Source: Eubacteriales bacterium
Lineage (GTDB): Bacteria; Bacillota; Clostridia; Lachnospirales; Lachnospiraceae
Direction of reading: 5' to 3'
NCBI GenBank assembly: GCA_030533235.1
Contig: JAUNJN010000007.1
Span: 1-40,127 of the forward strand
Length of the DNA: 40,127 nucleotides
The first letter of the stretch is position 1. The number at the start of each line of letters is the position of its first letter. The position numbers were made by a program, and so were the translations under genes. Positions 25,060 to 32,713 of the stretch are shown here, piece after piece. The notes below the pieces were generated by a model. It was not told the origin of the DNA. It made no database searches and was given only the letters and a program-made list of their open reading frames with translations.

Positions 25060-25803
25060 ATGAGTTTAGCTGGAAAAGTTGCAATTGTAACCGGTGGAAG
25101 CCGTGGTATCGGACGCGGCATTTGTATTGCACTTGCAAAGGCCGGTGCAGATGTTGTTACGTGTTATGCGCATGGTGCAGACGGCGCGAATGAGACAGTT
25201 GCACTATGTAAGGAATACGGTGTTCGGGCAGAGGCTGTTTTGGCTGATGTTGCAAAAAATGATGATGTGTCCCGTATGGTTTCTTATGTTAAGGAAGCTT
25301 ATGGAAGTATTGATATTTTTGTAAATAATGCGGGTATCACAAAGGATAATCTTCTCATGAAGATGACAGAGGCAGATTTTGATGCCGTTCTCGACACAAA
25401 CTTAAAAGGAGCGTTTTTGTGTGTACAGAATATTGCTAAGATTATGCTTAAGCAAAAGTCCGGACACATTATCAATATTAGCAGTGTAGTTGGTGTTAGC
25501 GGTAATGCCGGACAGGCAAACTATGCTGCAAGTAAGGCAGGTATGATTGGTCTTACAAAATCAGTTGCCAAGGAACTTGGTTCTCGAGGCATCACATGTA
25601 ATGCTGTTGCGCCTGGATTTATTGAGACAGATATGACAGCAAAACTACCGGAGGATATTATCACACAGATGAAGAATTCGATTCCTATGAAGTCCTTGGG
25701 GCAGGTGGAAGATGTGGCGAATCTTGTAGCATTTCTTGCTTCGGATGAGGCACGTTACATCACGGGTCAGGTTATCTGTGTAGATGGCGGTATGGCAGTA
25801 TAA
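25060..25803 (+). CDS. fabG: 3-oxoacyl-ACP reductase
   Basis: FabG reduces 3-oxoacyl-ACP with NADPH. Short-chain dehydrogenase marks: GGSRGIGRG cofactor loop, NNAG, and the Ser-Tyr-Lys triad with Y155/K159 (YAASKAG). 247 residues, the usual length. The C-terminal YITGQVICVDGGMAV is typical. It starts 3 bases after fabD. Confidence 0.97.
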   Translation: MSLAGKVAIVTGGSRGIGRGICIALAKAGADVVTCYAHGADGANETVALCKEYGVRAEAVLADVAKNDDVSRMVSYVKEAYGSIDIFVNNAGITKDNLLMKMTEADFDAVLDTNLKGAFLCVQNIAKIMLKQKSGHIINISSVVGVSGNAGQANYAASKAGMIGLTKSVAKELGSRGITCNAVAPGFIETDMTAKLPEDIITQMKNSIPMKSLGQVEDVANLVAFLASDEARYITGQVICVDGGMAV

Positions 25804-25825
25804 TTTTTGTGAAAAGAGGTTTAAA

Positions 25826-27064
25826 ATGGGCAGAAGAGTTGTAATTACAGGTATGGGAACCGTGAATCCTCTTGGTAAGAATGTTGAGGAGACATGGGAA
25901 AATGTTAAAAAGGGTGTTTGTGGTATTGGCCCTATCACTCAAATTGATGTAACAGATCACGCTGTTAAACTTGCAGGAGAAGTAAAAGACTTCACACCGG
26001 ATCCGATTATTGACAAAAAAGAAGCTCGTAGAATGGCTCGTTTCTCTCAGTTTGCTCTTGTTGCTGCTGTTGAGGCTTTTGAGCAGAGCGGACTTGATAT
26101 GGAGAAGGAAGATGCCGAGCGTTGTGGTGTTAACTTCGCAAGTGGTATCGGCGGACTGAAGTGTACAGAGGATAATTTTCAGACAGGTCAGAGAAGAGGC
26201 TTTGACAAGATATCTCCTTTCTATATTCCTATGACTATTTCAAACATGGCGGGTGGTAACATCGCGATTCGTCTTGGGTTTAAGGGTATGTGTACATGTG
26301 TGGTTACTGCTTGTGCAAGCGGTAATAATGCAATCGGCGATGCGTTCCATTATGTACGCGATGGCTATGCAGATGTAATGCTTTGTGGTGGTACAGAGTC
26401 ATGTATTACTGACATGGCTGTTGGTGGATTTACAGCTATGCAGGCACTTAATGCAACCGATGATCCAAACCGTGCATCCATTCCGTTTGATAAGGAACGC
26501 GGAGGATTTGTTATGGGTGAGGGTGCCGGTGCACTTGTTTTAGAGGAATATGAGCATGCAAAGGCTCGTGGGGCAAAGATTTTAGGTGAAATAGTAGGTT
26601 ATGGTGCTACATGTGATGCATACCATATTACGGCGCCTCATCCGGAAGGAGAAGGTGGTGCGGCATGTATGACAATGGCTGTTTGTGATGCAGGTATTAC
26701 ACCTGATCAGGTCGGTTATGTAAATGCACATGGTACATCAACGCATTTGAATGATGCCGGTGAGACGAAGGCGATTAAAAAGACATTTGGCGACCATGCT
26801 TATAAGATGATGGTTAGTTCAACAAAGTCAATGACAGGACATTTGCTTGGTGCTGCAGGAGCGATTGAAGCAATCTTTACAGCTATGGCACTTAAGGATG
26901 AATATATCCCTGCAACAATTAACTACAAGGTTCCGGATGAGGAATGTGACCTTGATATTGTACCAAATGAAGGACGTAATGTTGCAGTAGAGTATGCTGC
27001 ATCAAACTCACTTGGTTTTGGTGGTCATAATGCTTGTATCGTATTTAAGAAATTTGCCGAGTAG
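25826..27064 (+). CDS. fabF: Beta-ketoacyl-ACP synthase II
   Basis: FabF elongates acyl-ACP with malonyl-ACP. The start at 25826 (MGRRVVITGMG) follows aaaagaggt; a longer frame back into fabG is rejected. Catalytic C163 (TACASGNN), H302 (NAHGTSTH) and H339 (TGHLLGAAG) are all present. 412 residues, normal length. Confidence 0.97.
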   Translation: MGRRVVITGMGTVNPLGKNVEETWENVKKGVCGIGPITQIDVTDHAVKLAGEVKDFTPDPIIDKKEARRMARFSQFALVAAVEAFEQSGLDMEKEDAERCGVNFASGIGGLKCTEDNFQTGQRRGFDKISPFYIPMTISNMAGGNIAIRLGFKGMCTCVVTACASGNNAIGDAFHYVRDGYADVMLCGGTESCITDMAVGGFTAMQALNATDDPNRASIPFDKERGGFVMGEGAGALVLEEYEHAKARGAKILGEIVGYGATCDAYHITAPHPEGEGGAACMTMAVCDAGITPDQVGYVNAHGTSTHLNDAGETKAIKKTFGDHAYKMMVSSTKSMTGHLLGAAGAIEAIFTAMALKDEYIPATINYKVPDEECDLDIVPNEGRNVAVEYAASNSLGFGGHNACIVFKKFAE

Positions 27065-27073
27065 GAGAACAAG

Positions 27074-27502
27074 ATGGAGCTTAATTCAAATCAAATTCAG
27101 GAGATTTTACCACACCGCTATCCGTTTGCATTAGTAGATCGTATTACGGACTATGAAGCAGGAAAGTGGGCAAAAGGTATTAAATGTGTTTCTGTCAACG
27201 AGATGCAGTTTTGCGGACATTTTCCGCAGCAACACGTAATGCCGGGCGTGCTTATTATCGAGGCACTTGCTCAGGTTGGCGCGATTGCACTTTTGACGGA
27301 AGAAGAAAACAGAGGAAAAATCGCATTCTTTGGTGGTATTAAAAATGCAAGATTCAAGAAACAGGTAGTGCCGGGGGATGTGCTTGAAATGGAATGTGAG
27401 CTTACAGAGCGTAAGGGACCGGTCGGTTACGGAAAGGCAGTTGCCAAGGTTGACGGTAAGGTTGCAGTTGTCTGTGAACTTACGTTTGCAGTGCAACAGT
27501 AA
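27074..27502 (+). CDS. fabZ: 3-hydroxyacyl-ACP dehydratase
   Basis: FabZ removes water from 3-hydroxyacyl-ACP. The hot-dog-fold sequence has [14 protein letters not shown]49 in [11 protein letters not shown] and E63 in IIEALAQ, the His/Glu pair. 142 residues. It is the last gene of the operon, followed by a strong terminator. Confidence 0.97.
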   Translation: MELNSNQIQEILPHRYPFALVDRITDYEAGKWAKGIKCVSVNEMQFCGHFPQQHVMPGVLIIEALAQVGAIALLTEEENRGKIAFFGGIKNARFKKQVVPGDVLEMECELTERKGPVGYGKAVAKVDGKVAVVCELTFAVQQ

Positions 27503-27521
27503 ATGTAAAGCGTTTTAAACG

Positions 27522-27575
27522 AAAGGTTGTTTATTTCGCAGAATCCATTGATTTTGCGGATAAACAACCTTTTTT
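27522..27575 (+). terminator. Terminator of the fatty-acid operon
   Basis: A long stem: AAAGGTTGTTTAT and CGCAGAATC on the left (27522-27545) pair with GATTTTGCG and ATAAACAACCTTT on the right (27550-27573), with a 4-base loop and one bulged base, followed by a T-run. The next gene's ribosome binding site (agagg) begins at its end. Confidence 0.9.
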
Positions 27576-27587
27576 AGAGGTATGTAT

Positions 27588-29045
27588 ATGAATTATATAG
27601 ATATAAAGTCGGTACTTACAATTGCAGGTAGTGACAGTTCGGGTGGAGCAGGAATTCAAGCAGATATAAAGACTATTTTATCGAATGGCTGTTATGCGAT
27701 GTCTGCAATCACAGCACTTACAGCACAAAACACACAGGATGTAAGAGCGATTTGTGAGACAACATCGGACTTTTTGGAAAAACAAATTGATGCGATTTGC
27801 GATGATATCATTCCGGATGCCGTAAAAATCGGAATGGTTTCATCTGAGAGCTTAATCCGGGTAATAGCGTCAGAAATTCGTCGATATGATCTAAAAAATG
27901 TTGTCGTAGATCCGGTTATGGTATCAACGAGCGGATGTAAATTACTTTCCGATGGGGCAATCGATAGTCTGGTCGATGATTTGTTTCCGCTTGCGAGGGT
28001 CATAACACCTAATATTCCGGAGGCCGAGCTTCTTTCCGGAGAAATAATATCAAGTGCCGACGATATGGAACGTGTCGGACATTTACTGGCAGATCGATAT
28101 CACGTTTCAGTGTTGATGAAAGGCGGACATCGTGTTTGTGATGCAAATGATTTGCTGATAGACGGTGGAATGGTGTATTGGTTTAATGGAATTCATATTG
28201 AGAATGATAATACGCATGGAACCGGATGTACGTTATCATCGGCGATTGCTTCCTACCTTGCAAAAGGGTATTCACTGTCGGAGAGCGTAAATCAGGCAAA
28301 GCTTTATATTTCACGTGCACTCTTTTATGGAATAAATATCGGAAAGGGGAGCGGACCGCTCAATCATGGATGGAACGTTATGCAAGAGGAACATCGTTCC
28401 TGGGCGAAACCGGCCATAAGAAAAGCACTTGGACTTTATGCGGTTACAGATCGAAGTTTTCGAAAGGGGCAGTCGTTATACGAACAAGTTGAGGCTTGTT
28501 TACAAGGCAATGCTACAATGATCCAGCTACGGGAGAAAAATTTGGATACGAGTGCATTTCTTGCATCGGCGCGAGAAATCAAACAGCTTACGGATATGTA
28601 TCATGTACCGTTCATAATAAATGATAATGTAATGGTTGCACGACTTGTAAATGCAGATGGTGTACATATCGGACAAGATGATATGGATATCAAAACGGCA
28701 AGGGCTTTGCTTGGGGAAGAAAAAATTATCGGTGTTTCTGCTCATAATATTGAAGAAGCCCTCCTTGCAGAGAAAAATGGCGCAGATTACATAGGAGTCG
28801 GTGCGGTATTCGGGACATCCACAAAGAGTAATACAATCCCTGTATCATATGAGCAGCTTTCGGCAATCTGCAATGCGGTTACAATACCGGTTGTTGCGAT
28901 TGGAGGAATTTGTGAAGATAATATTGAACAGCTTTCGGGAAGCGGTATTTCAGGTGTGGCGGTTGTTTCCGGTATTTTTGCTGCTGAGGATATTAAGCAA
29001 CAAACAAAAACAATGTATACGAAAGTTATTAACATGATCGTGTAA
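27588..29045 (+). CDS. thiDE: ThiD-ThiE fusion: HMP-P kinase / thiamine-phosphate synthase
   Basis: A two-domain thiamine enzyme of 485 residues. The N-terminal ThiD half (1-265) phosphorylates HMP/HMP-P: AGSDSSGGAGIQADIKTI, VVVDPVMVSTSG, and the GTGCTLSSAIA anion hole. The C-terminal ThiE half (from L281, LGLYAVTDRS) joins HMP-PP with the thiazole phosphate: MIQLREK, NADGVHIGQDD, GVGAVFGTSTK and VAIGGI. I chose ATG 27588 because agagg is eight bases before it; ATG 27582 is too close. No TPP riboswitch is visible upstream. A HAD phosphatase follows after nine bases. Confidence 0.95.
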   Translation: MNYIDIKSVLTIAGSDSSGGAGIQADIKTILSNGCYAMSAITALTAQNTQDVRAICETTSDFLEKQIDAICDDIIPDAVKIGMVSSESLIRVIASEIRRYDLKNVVVDPVMVSTSGCKLLSDGAIDSLVDDLFPLARVITPNIPEAELLSGEIISSADDMERVGHLLADRYHVSVLMKGGHRVCDANDLLIDGGMVYWFNGIHIENDNTHGTGCTLSSAIASYLAKGYSLSESVNQAKLYISRALFYGINIGKGSGPLNHGWNVMQEEHRSWAKPAIRKALGLYAVTDRSFRKGQSLYEQVEACLQGNATMIQLREKNLDTSAFLASAREIKQLTDMYHVPFIINDNVMVARLVNADGVHIGQDDMDIKTARALLGEEKIIGVSAHNIEEALLAEKNGADYIGVGAVFGTSTKSNTIPVSYEQLSAICNAVTIPVVAIGGICEDNIEQLSGSGISGVAVVSGIFAAEDIKQQTKTMYTKVINMIV

Positions 29046-29054
29046 GGTGATTGA

Positions 29055-29732
29055 ATGGAAATATGGATGAACGATCAATTAAATGAAGAAGCTCTTTGGA
29101 ATGAGTTGCAAGACAAAAAAGGAATCATTTTTGATATGGATGGTACACTGCTTGACAGTATGACTATGTGGCATGTGCTTGATATTCAATATCTAAATCG
29201 ATTTGGAATTGTTCCGGAATCGGATTTTCAACAGACGGTTGCGACGATGACATTATCGGTCGCAGCAGAATATATGTGTGAACATTTTGATTTACCTCGT
29301 TCACCAAAGCAAATAGAAGATGATTTTTGTCAAATGGTACGAGAGCAATATAAAAATATATTACAGCTAAAACCTGGTGCGTTGTCTTTGATTCAAAAGC
29401 TTCATGCGAAAGGCTTTTTGATGATGGTAGCAACAGCAAATGAATATGAAATTGTGCATCCTGCACTCCTTCGTACCGGAGTTTGGGAGTATATTTACGG
29501 ACTTGTCACATGCACGATGGCGGGAGAAAATAAGGAATCCCCGGCTGTGTATCAATTAGCATGTGATAAAATGGGACTTGGTCGATCGGAATGTGTTGTG
29601 TTTGAGGATTCTCTTTTTGCAATCAAAACAGCAAAGAATGCCGGATTTTCAGTTGTTGCGGTATATGATGATGCATCAAAGGATTGTTGGAATGAAATCA
29701 AAAAGATAACGAATTGTCAGGTGGTGTTTTAA
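29055..29732 (+). CDS. HAD superfamily hydrolase
   Basis: A 225-residue HAD phosphatase of the beta-phosphoglucomutase/phosphoglycolate phosphatase-like group: nucleophile D27 and acid D29 in IFDMDGTLLDS, a helical cap, motif II Thr in VATANE, Lys in NKESPAVY, and motif III FEDSLFAIKTAKNAGF. The typical substrate is a small phosphorylated metabolite. Its position right after thiDE might mean thiamine-phosphate dephosphorylation, but that is inference only. aaggtga ribosome binding site; it ends in a one-base TAATG overlap with the next gene. Confidence 0.9.
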   Translation: MEIWMNDQLNEEALWNELQDKKGIIFDMDGTLLDSMTMWHVLDIQYLNRFGIVPESDFQQTVATMTLSVAAEYMCEHFDLPRSPKQIEDDFCQMVREQYKNILQLKPGALSLIQKLHAKGFLMMVATANEYEIVHPALLRTGVWEYIYGLVTCTMAGENKESPAVYQLACDKMGLGRSECVVFEDSLFAIKTAKNAGFSVVAVYDDASKDCWNEIKKITNCQVVF

Positions 29733-29929
29733 TGAATAAAAAAAAGAAAGAACAGAGAACGAGCTGTGATTCCTGTGCGTATTTGGTTTATGATGAGGAA
29801 TATGAGGAATACATATGTGATGTCAGCATTGATGAGGACGAAATGGCACGTCTGATGGAAAATCCGCATTATAACTGTCCGTATTATAAGTATGGTGACG
29901 AGTATAGTGTAGTAAGAAAGCAGATGTAG
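29732..29929 (+). CDS. Four-cysteine mini-protein (DUF6472-like)
   Basis: A 65-residue acidic protein with a basic start (MNKKKKEQR) and four cysteines, C12, C15, C29 and C49, in the pattern CDSCAYL - YICDV - NCPYYKYGDEY, which looks like a small zinc-binding or redox fold. I place it with the DUF6472 family of Clostridia; function unknown. The start codon overlaps the stop of the HAD gene (TAATG), so translation is coupled. aroK follows after eight bases. Confidence 0.8.
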   Translation: MNKKKKEQRTSCDSCAYLVYDEEYEEYICDVSIDEDEMARLMENPHYNCPYYKYGDEYSVVRKQM

Positions 29930-29937
29930 GTGATAAT

Positions 29938-30444
29938 ATGAAAAAAAATATAGTATTAATCGGTATGCCGGGAGCAGGGAAAAGTACGGTTGGTGTATTG
30001 CTATCGAAGGCTCTTAATTACGATTTTTTGGATACAGATATATTGATTCAACAAAAAGTCGGACAAAAGTTGTATGAAATAATAAGAGATCAAGGGATGG
30101 ATGCATTTCTTGCAATTGAAAATAAAACTTTGCAACAGATTGATGTATCAGGAACTGTCGTCGCTACGGGCGGAAGTGCAATTTTTGGAGAGGACGCAAT
30201 GATACATTTGGCCAAGAACGGAAAGATTGTGTATATTAAGCTTTCCTGCGATGAAATTATTCGGCGTGTAAGAAATATCAAAACACGCGGAATTGCAATG
30301 AAAAAAGGAAAAACATTGGAAGATGTCTATTATGAAAGAACACCTTTGTATGAGAAATACGCGGATGTTGTTGTAGAGTGTGATGATACAACAATAGAAA
30401 CTTGCGTCCAGCGAATTATGGAAGCGTGTAAGTTGTGTGTCTAG
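29938..30444 (+). CDS. aroK: Shikimate kinase
   Basis: Shikimate kinase phosphorylates shikimate in the aromatic amino acid pathway. The 168-residue P-loop protein has Walker A GMPGAGKST (9-17), LDTD for Mg/shikimate binding, ATGGSA in place of the usual GGG shikimate loop, the lid region RGIAM and the ERTPLYEKYADVVV block. No other aro genes are next to it. Last gene of the thiDE-HAD-DUF-aroK group. Confidence 0.9.
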   Translation: MKKNIVLIGMPGAGKSTVGVLLSKALNYDFLDTDILIQQKVGQKLYEIIRDQGMDAFLAIENKTLQQIDVSGTVVATGGSAIFGEDAMIHLAKNGKIVYIKLSCDEIIRRVRNIKTRGIAMKKGKTLEDVYYERTPLYEKYADVVVECDDTTIETCVQRIMEACKLCV

Positions 30445-30451
30445 ACTTACA

Positions 30452-30482
30452 TGTATGATTTTCGAAAAATATATGAATACTA
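30452..30482 (+). promoter_or_regulatory. Putative sigma-F/sigma-G promoter of gpr
   Basis: TGTATG (30452-30457) and AATACTA (30476-30482), 18 bases apart, resemble the forespore consensus TGAATA / CATACTA at the expected spacing. The predicted start is near 30489, inside the loop of the hairpin that follows. Match is partial (4 of 6 and 6 of 7). Confidence 0.4.
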
Positions 30483-30511
30483 CCTCTAAATACATTGGAG
30501 GTAGTTTTTTT
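30479..30511 (+). terminator. Hairpin/terminator containing the gpr ribosome binding site
   Basis: ACTACCTC (30479-30486) pairs with GAGGTAGT (30498-30505) across an 11-base loop and is followed by seven T directly before the gpr ATG. The right arm carries the gpr Shine-Dalgarno GGAGGT. On read-through RNA from aroK it would terminate and also hide the ribosome binding site. Confidence 0.8.
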
Positions 30512-31348
30512 ATGCAGGAAAATAAAAACCGATATATCCGAACCGACCTTGCGCTTGAACTAAAGGACGATTTGTCAAAAAAACAAGAGATGAGTGGGAT
30601 GGAGTTTTCAACAGGTGTTTATGATGACAGTGACATTGTTGAAACAGTCATAAGGGTCACGAACGAGCGCGGTGCAAGAAATCTTGGAAAACCAATAGGT
30701 ACTTATATTACTTTAGAGAGTGAAAAACTTCGGAAAAGTGATGAGGGAATCCATGAACCGTTTGTAGAAATCTTGCAAAAACATTTAAAAGAAATGATTC
30801 AGGATGCAAAATGTGTGTTAGTGCTTGGTCTTGGAAATCGTGCTGTAACGCCGGATGCATTGGGACCGTATGTAGTTGATAATCTATATGTGACCAGACA
30901 TTTATTTCGAGAAGGTGTATTGAAACATGGACGTGAAATATGTGCACTTTGTCCCGGGGTTATGGCACAGACCGGGATCGAAACACTTCAAATATTAAAG
31001 GCTGTATGCATGGAGACAAAACCGGATATTGTAATTGCGGTTGATGCTTTGGCTGCAAGAGAACCATCACGATTAAACTCAACCATACAGATTTGTGATA
31101 CGGGCATCGCACCCGGAGCCGGTGTTGGAAATGACAGAAAACGGATTAATGAGGATACACTTGGGATAAAAGTCATTGCAATTGGTGTCCCGACTGTCAT
31201 ATCGGTTTCGGCGATTGTGCATCAGAATGTGGAAGAGCTTCCTGAGACACTTGCATCGATGTTTGTGACACCAAACAATATTGATGAGGCTGTAAAACGA
31301 GTGAGCTATACAATCTCAGAGGCGATTAACCGATTGTGTACAGAGTAA
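30512..31348 (+). CDS. gpr: Spore germination endopeptidase GPR
   Basis: GPR degrades small acid-soluble spore proteins early in germination. The start at 30512 follows GGAGGT in the hairpin, giving 278 residues beginning MQENKNRYIRTDLALE; the RTDLALE segment matches the self-processing region of GPR. Further family blocks are GLGNRAVTPDALGP, GVMAQTGIETLQILKAV, VDALAAREPSRLNSTIQI and GIAPGAGVGNDR. The frame extends upstream but that part lacks a start with support. spoIIP follows, as in Bacillus. Confidence 0.95.
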   Translation: MQENKNRYIRTDLALELKDDLSKKQEMSGMEFSTGVYDDSDIVETVIRVTNERGARNLGKPIGTYITLESEKLRKSDEGIHEPFVEILQKHLKEMIQDAKCVLVLGLGNRAVTPDALGPYVVDNLYVTRHLFREGVLKHGREICALCPGVMAQTGIETLQILKAVCMETKPDIVIAVDALAAREPSRLNSTIQICDTGIAPGAGVGNDRKRINEDTLGIKVIAIGVPTVISVSAIVHQNVEELPETLASMFVTPNNIDEAVKRVSYTISEAINRLCTE

Positions 31349-31377
31349 AAAATGTAGTATGTCAAACCTTGTACGGG

Positions 31378-31385
31378 CATATAGT
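31378..31385 (+). promoter_or_regulatory. Possible sigma-E -10 element before spoIIP
   Basis: CATATAGT differs in one base from the sigma-E -10 consensus CATACAnT. A weak -35 (GTATGTC, 31357-31363) is 14 bases upstream. Transcription would begin at or next to the ATG at 31391, which has no Shine-Dalgarno. Tentative. Confidence 0.25.
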
Positions 31386-31390
31386 TTACT

Positions 31391-32566
31391 ATGGACAATA
31401 ATAAATCAAAAATCATATATCTGTGTAAAGCTGCGGTTTTGTTTTTTTGTGTGGGGATTATTTTTAGCAGAAAAAGTCTTGTATCGTGCGTATGTCATTG
31501 CCTGAGAGAAGAGCTGTTCCCGACAATGTGCGAAAAACAGGATGCGAATGCAATTGTAAAAGAGCTGTTCCCGATTTTTTTATTTGAAGGAGAACCGGAG
31601 GGATTAAATCAGCACATAAGCTATGAAGAATATGTATGGAAAGAAACAGAAAAGAATACCGAAAATGATGAGTCGCCTTTTCAGCCTACTGATACCGCAG
31701 AATCATTTGCGGATGGTACAATGACTCTGACAGATGCAGAAAAGCAGGATACGGAAACGGTTATGGGACCGACTGTTACCGGAGGAATTTCGTACTCTTT
31801 TGAACAACTATCCAGTTATGATTTTTTAATAGGTAATTGTTTTAATATTGCATCCTCCACAATTGTATATCCGGAGGAACTGGATGCAAAAAAAATGCTT
31901 GGTATGGATATGACAGTTGATTTATCAGGAGAAGAATATAAGGTGTTAATTTATCATACACATGGATCCGAGGCGTATATCGACAGTCGTCCGGGCGTTG
32001 CTGAGGATACGGTAATTGGTGTCGGAGACGAGCTTACCCGTATTTTGTCTGAACAATACGGGATAAAGGTGTATCATGATCGAACTGCATATGATTGTAT
32101 GGAAGGTGTGTTGAATCGTGATCGTGCGTATGAATATTCTGCGCAAGGGATTGATCGGATTTTAGCTGAAAATACGGAAATTGAAGTAATAATTGATGTT
32201 CACCGGGATGGCGTTCGAGAGGATCTTCATCTGATGCGTGTGGTTAATCAGAAACCTTGTGCCCAGCTTATGTTTGTGAATGGGATGAGTCGTTCGGCAA
32301 TGCAAGGGGAGGTATCTTATCTGGAAAATCCATACCGCGAGACAAATCTTGCTTTTGGATTTGCACTTCATATATCCGGACGGGAAAAGTACGGAGAGTT
32401 GTTTCGAAGAAATTATATAAGTGGTTATCGATATAATTTACATAAAATGCCAAAAGCAGCATTGGTTGAGGTTGGTGCACAGAGCAACACAGTCGAGGAG
32501 GCGAAAAATGCAATGGAACCTTTGGCGGAAGTTATTTATGATGTGATATCAGGTGGTATGCAATAA
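31391..32566 (+). CDS. spoIIP: Stage II sporulation protein P
   Basis: SpoIIP is a membrane-anchored cell-wall amidase/endopeptidase that, with SpoIID and SpoIIM, drives engulfment of the forespore. The 391 residues hold an N-terminal membrane helix (IIYLCKAAVLFFCVGIIF), a long acidic linker rich in Glu/Thr, and a C-terminal amidase domain with HTHGSEAY (189-196), DVHRDG (H271) and VEVGAQSNTVEEAKNAM. An in-frame stop ends just six bases before ATG 31391, so no longer start is possible, yet no ribosome binding site is visible. Spacing from gpr is 42 bases. Confidence 0.93.
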   Translation: MDNNKSKIIYLCKAAVLFFCVGIIFSRKSLVSCVCHCLREELFPTMCEKQDANAIVKELFPIFLFEGEPEGLNQHISYEEYVWKETEKNTENDESPFQPTDTAESFADGTMTLTDAEKQDTETVMGPTVTGGISYSFEQLSSYDFLIGNCFNIASSTIVYPEELDAKKMLGMDMTVDLSGEEYKVLIYHTHGSEAYIDSRPGVAEDTVIGVGDELTRILSEQYGIKVYHDRTAYDCMEGVLNRDRAYEYSAQGIDRILAENTEIEVIIDVHRDGVREDLHLMRVVNQKPCAQLMFVNGMSRSAMQGEVSYLENPYRETNLAFGFALHISGREKYGELFRRNYISGYRYNLHKMPKAALVEVGAQSNTVEEAKNAMEPLAEVIYDVISGGMQ

Positions 32567-32578
32567 ACAACAAAGGTT

Positions 32579-32652
32579 TTGACACCTGAATAAAGTAAAC
32601 TATGTATGGTATAAGTATTTACTTGTCATGCGGCAGAACAATATGATAGAAT
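32579..32652 (+). promoter_or_regulatory. Promoter region of lepA (two candidate sites)
   Basis: Candidate 1: TTGACA (32579-32584), 16 bases, TATGTA (32601-32606). Candidate 2: TTGTCA (32623-32628), 18 bases, TAGAAT (32647-32652). Either would separate the vegetative lepA-hemW transcript from the sporulation genes. Confidence 0.5.
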
Positions 32653-32713
32653 AATAAGAGTGCCGATTTATACTATATGTGCACATGTAAATATATGGAA
32701 TGAGGATAAAAAA

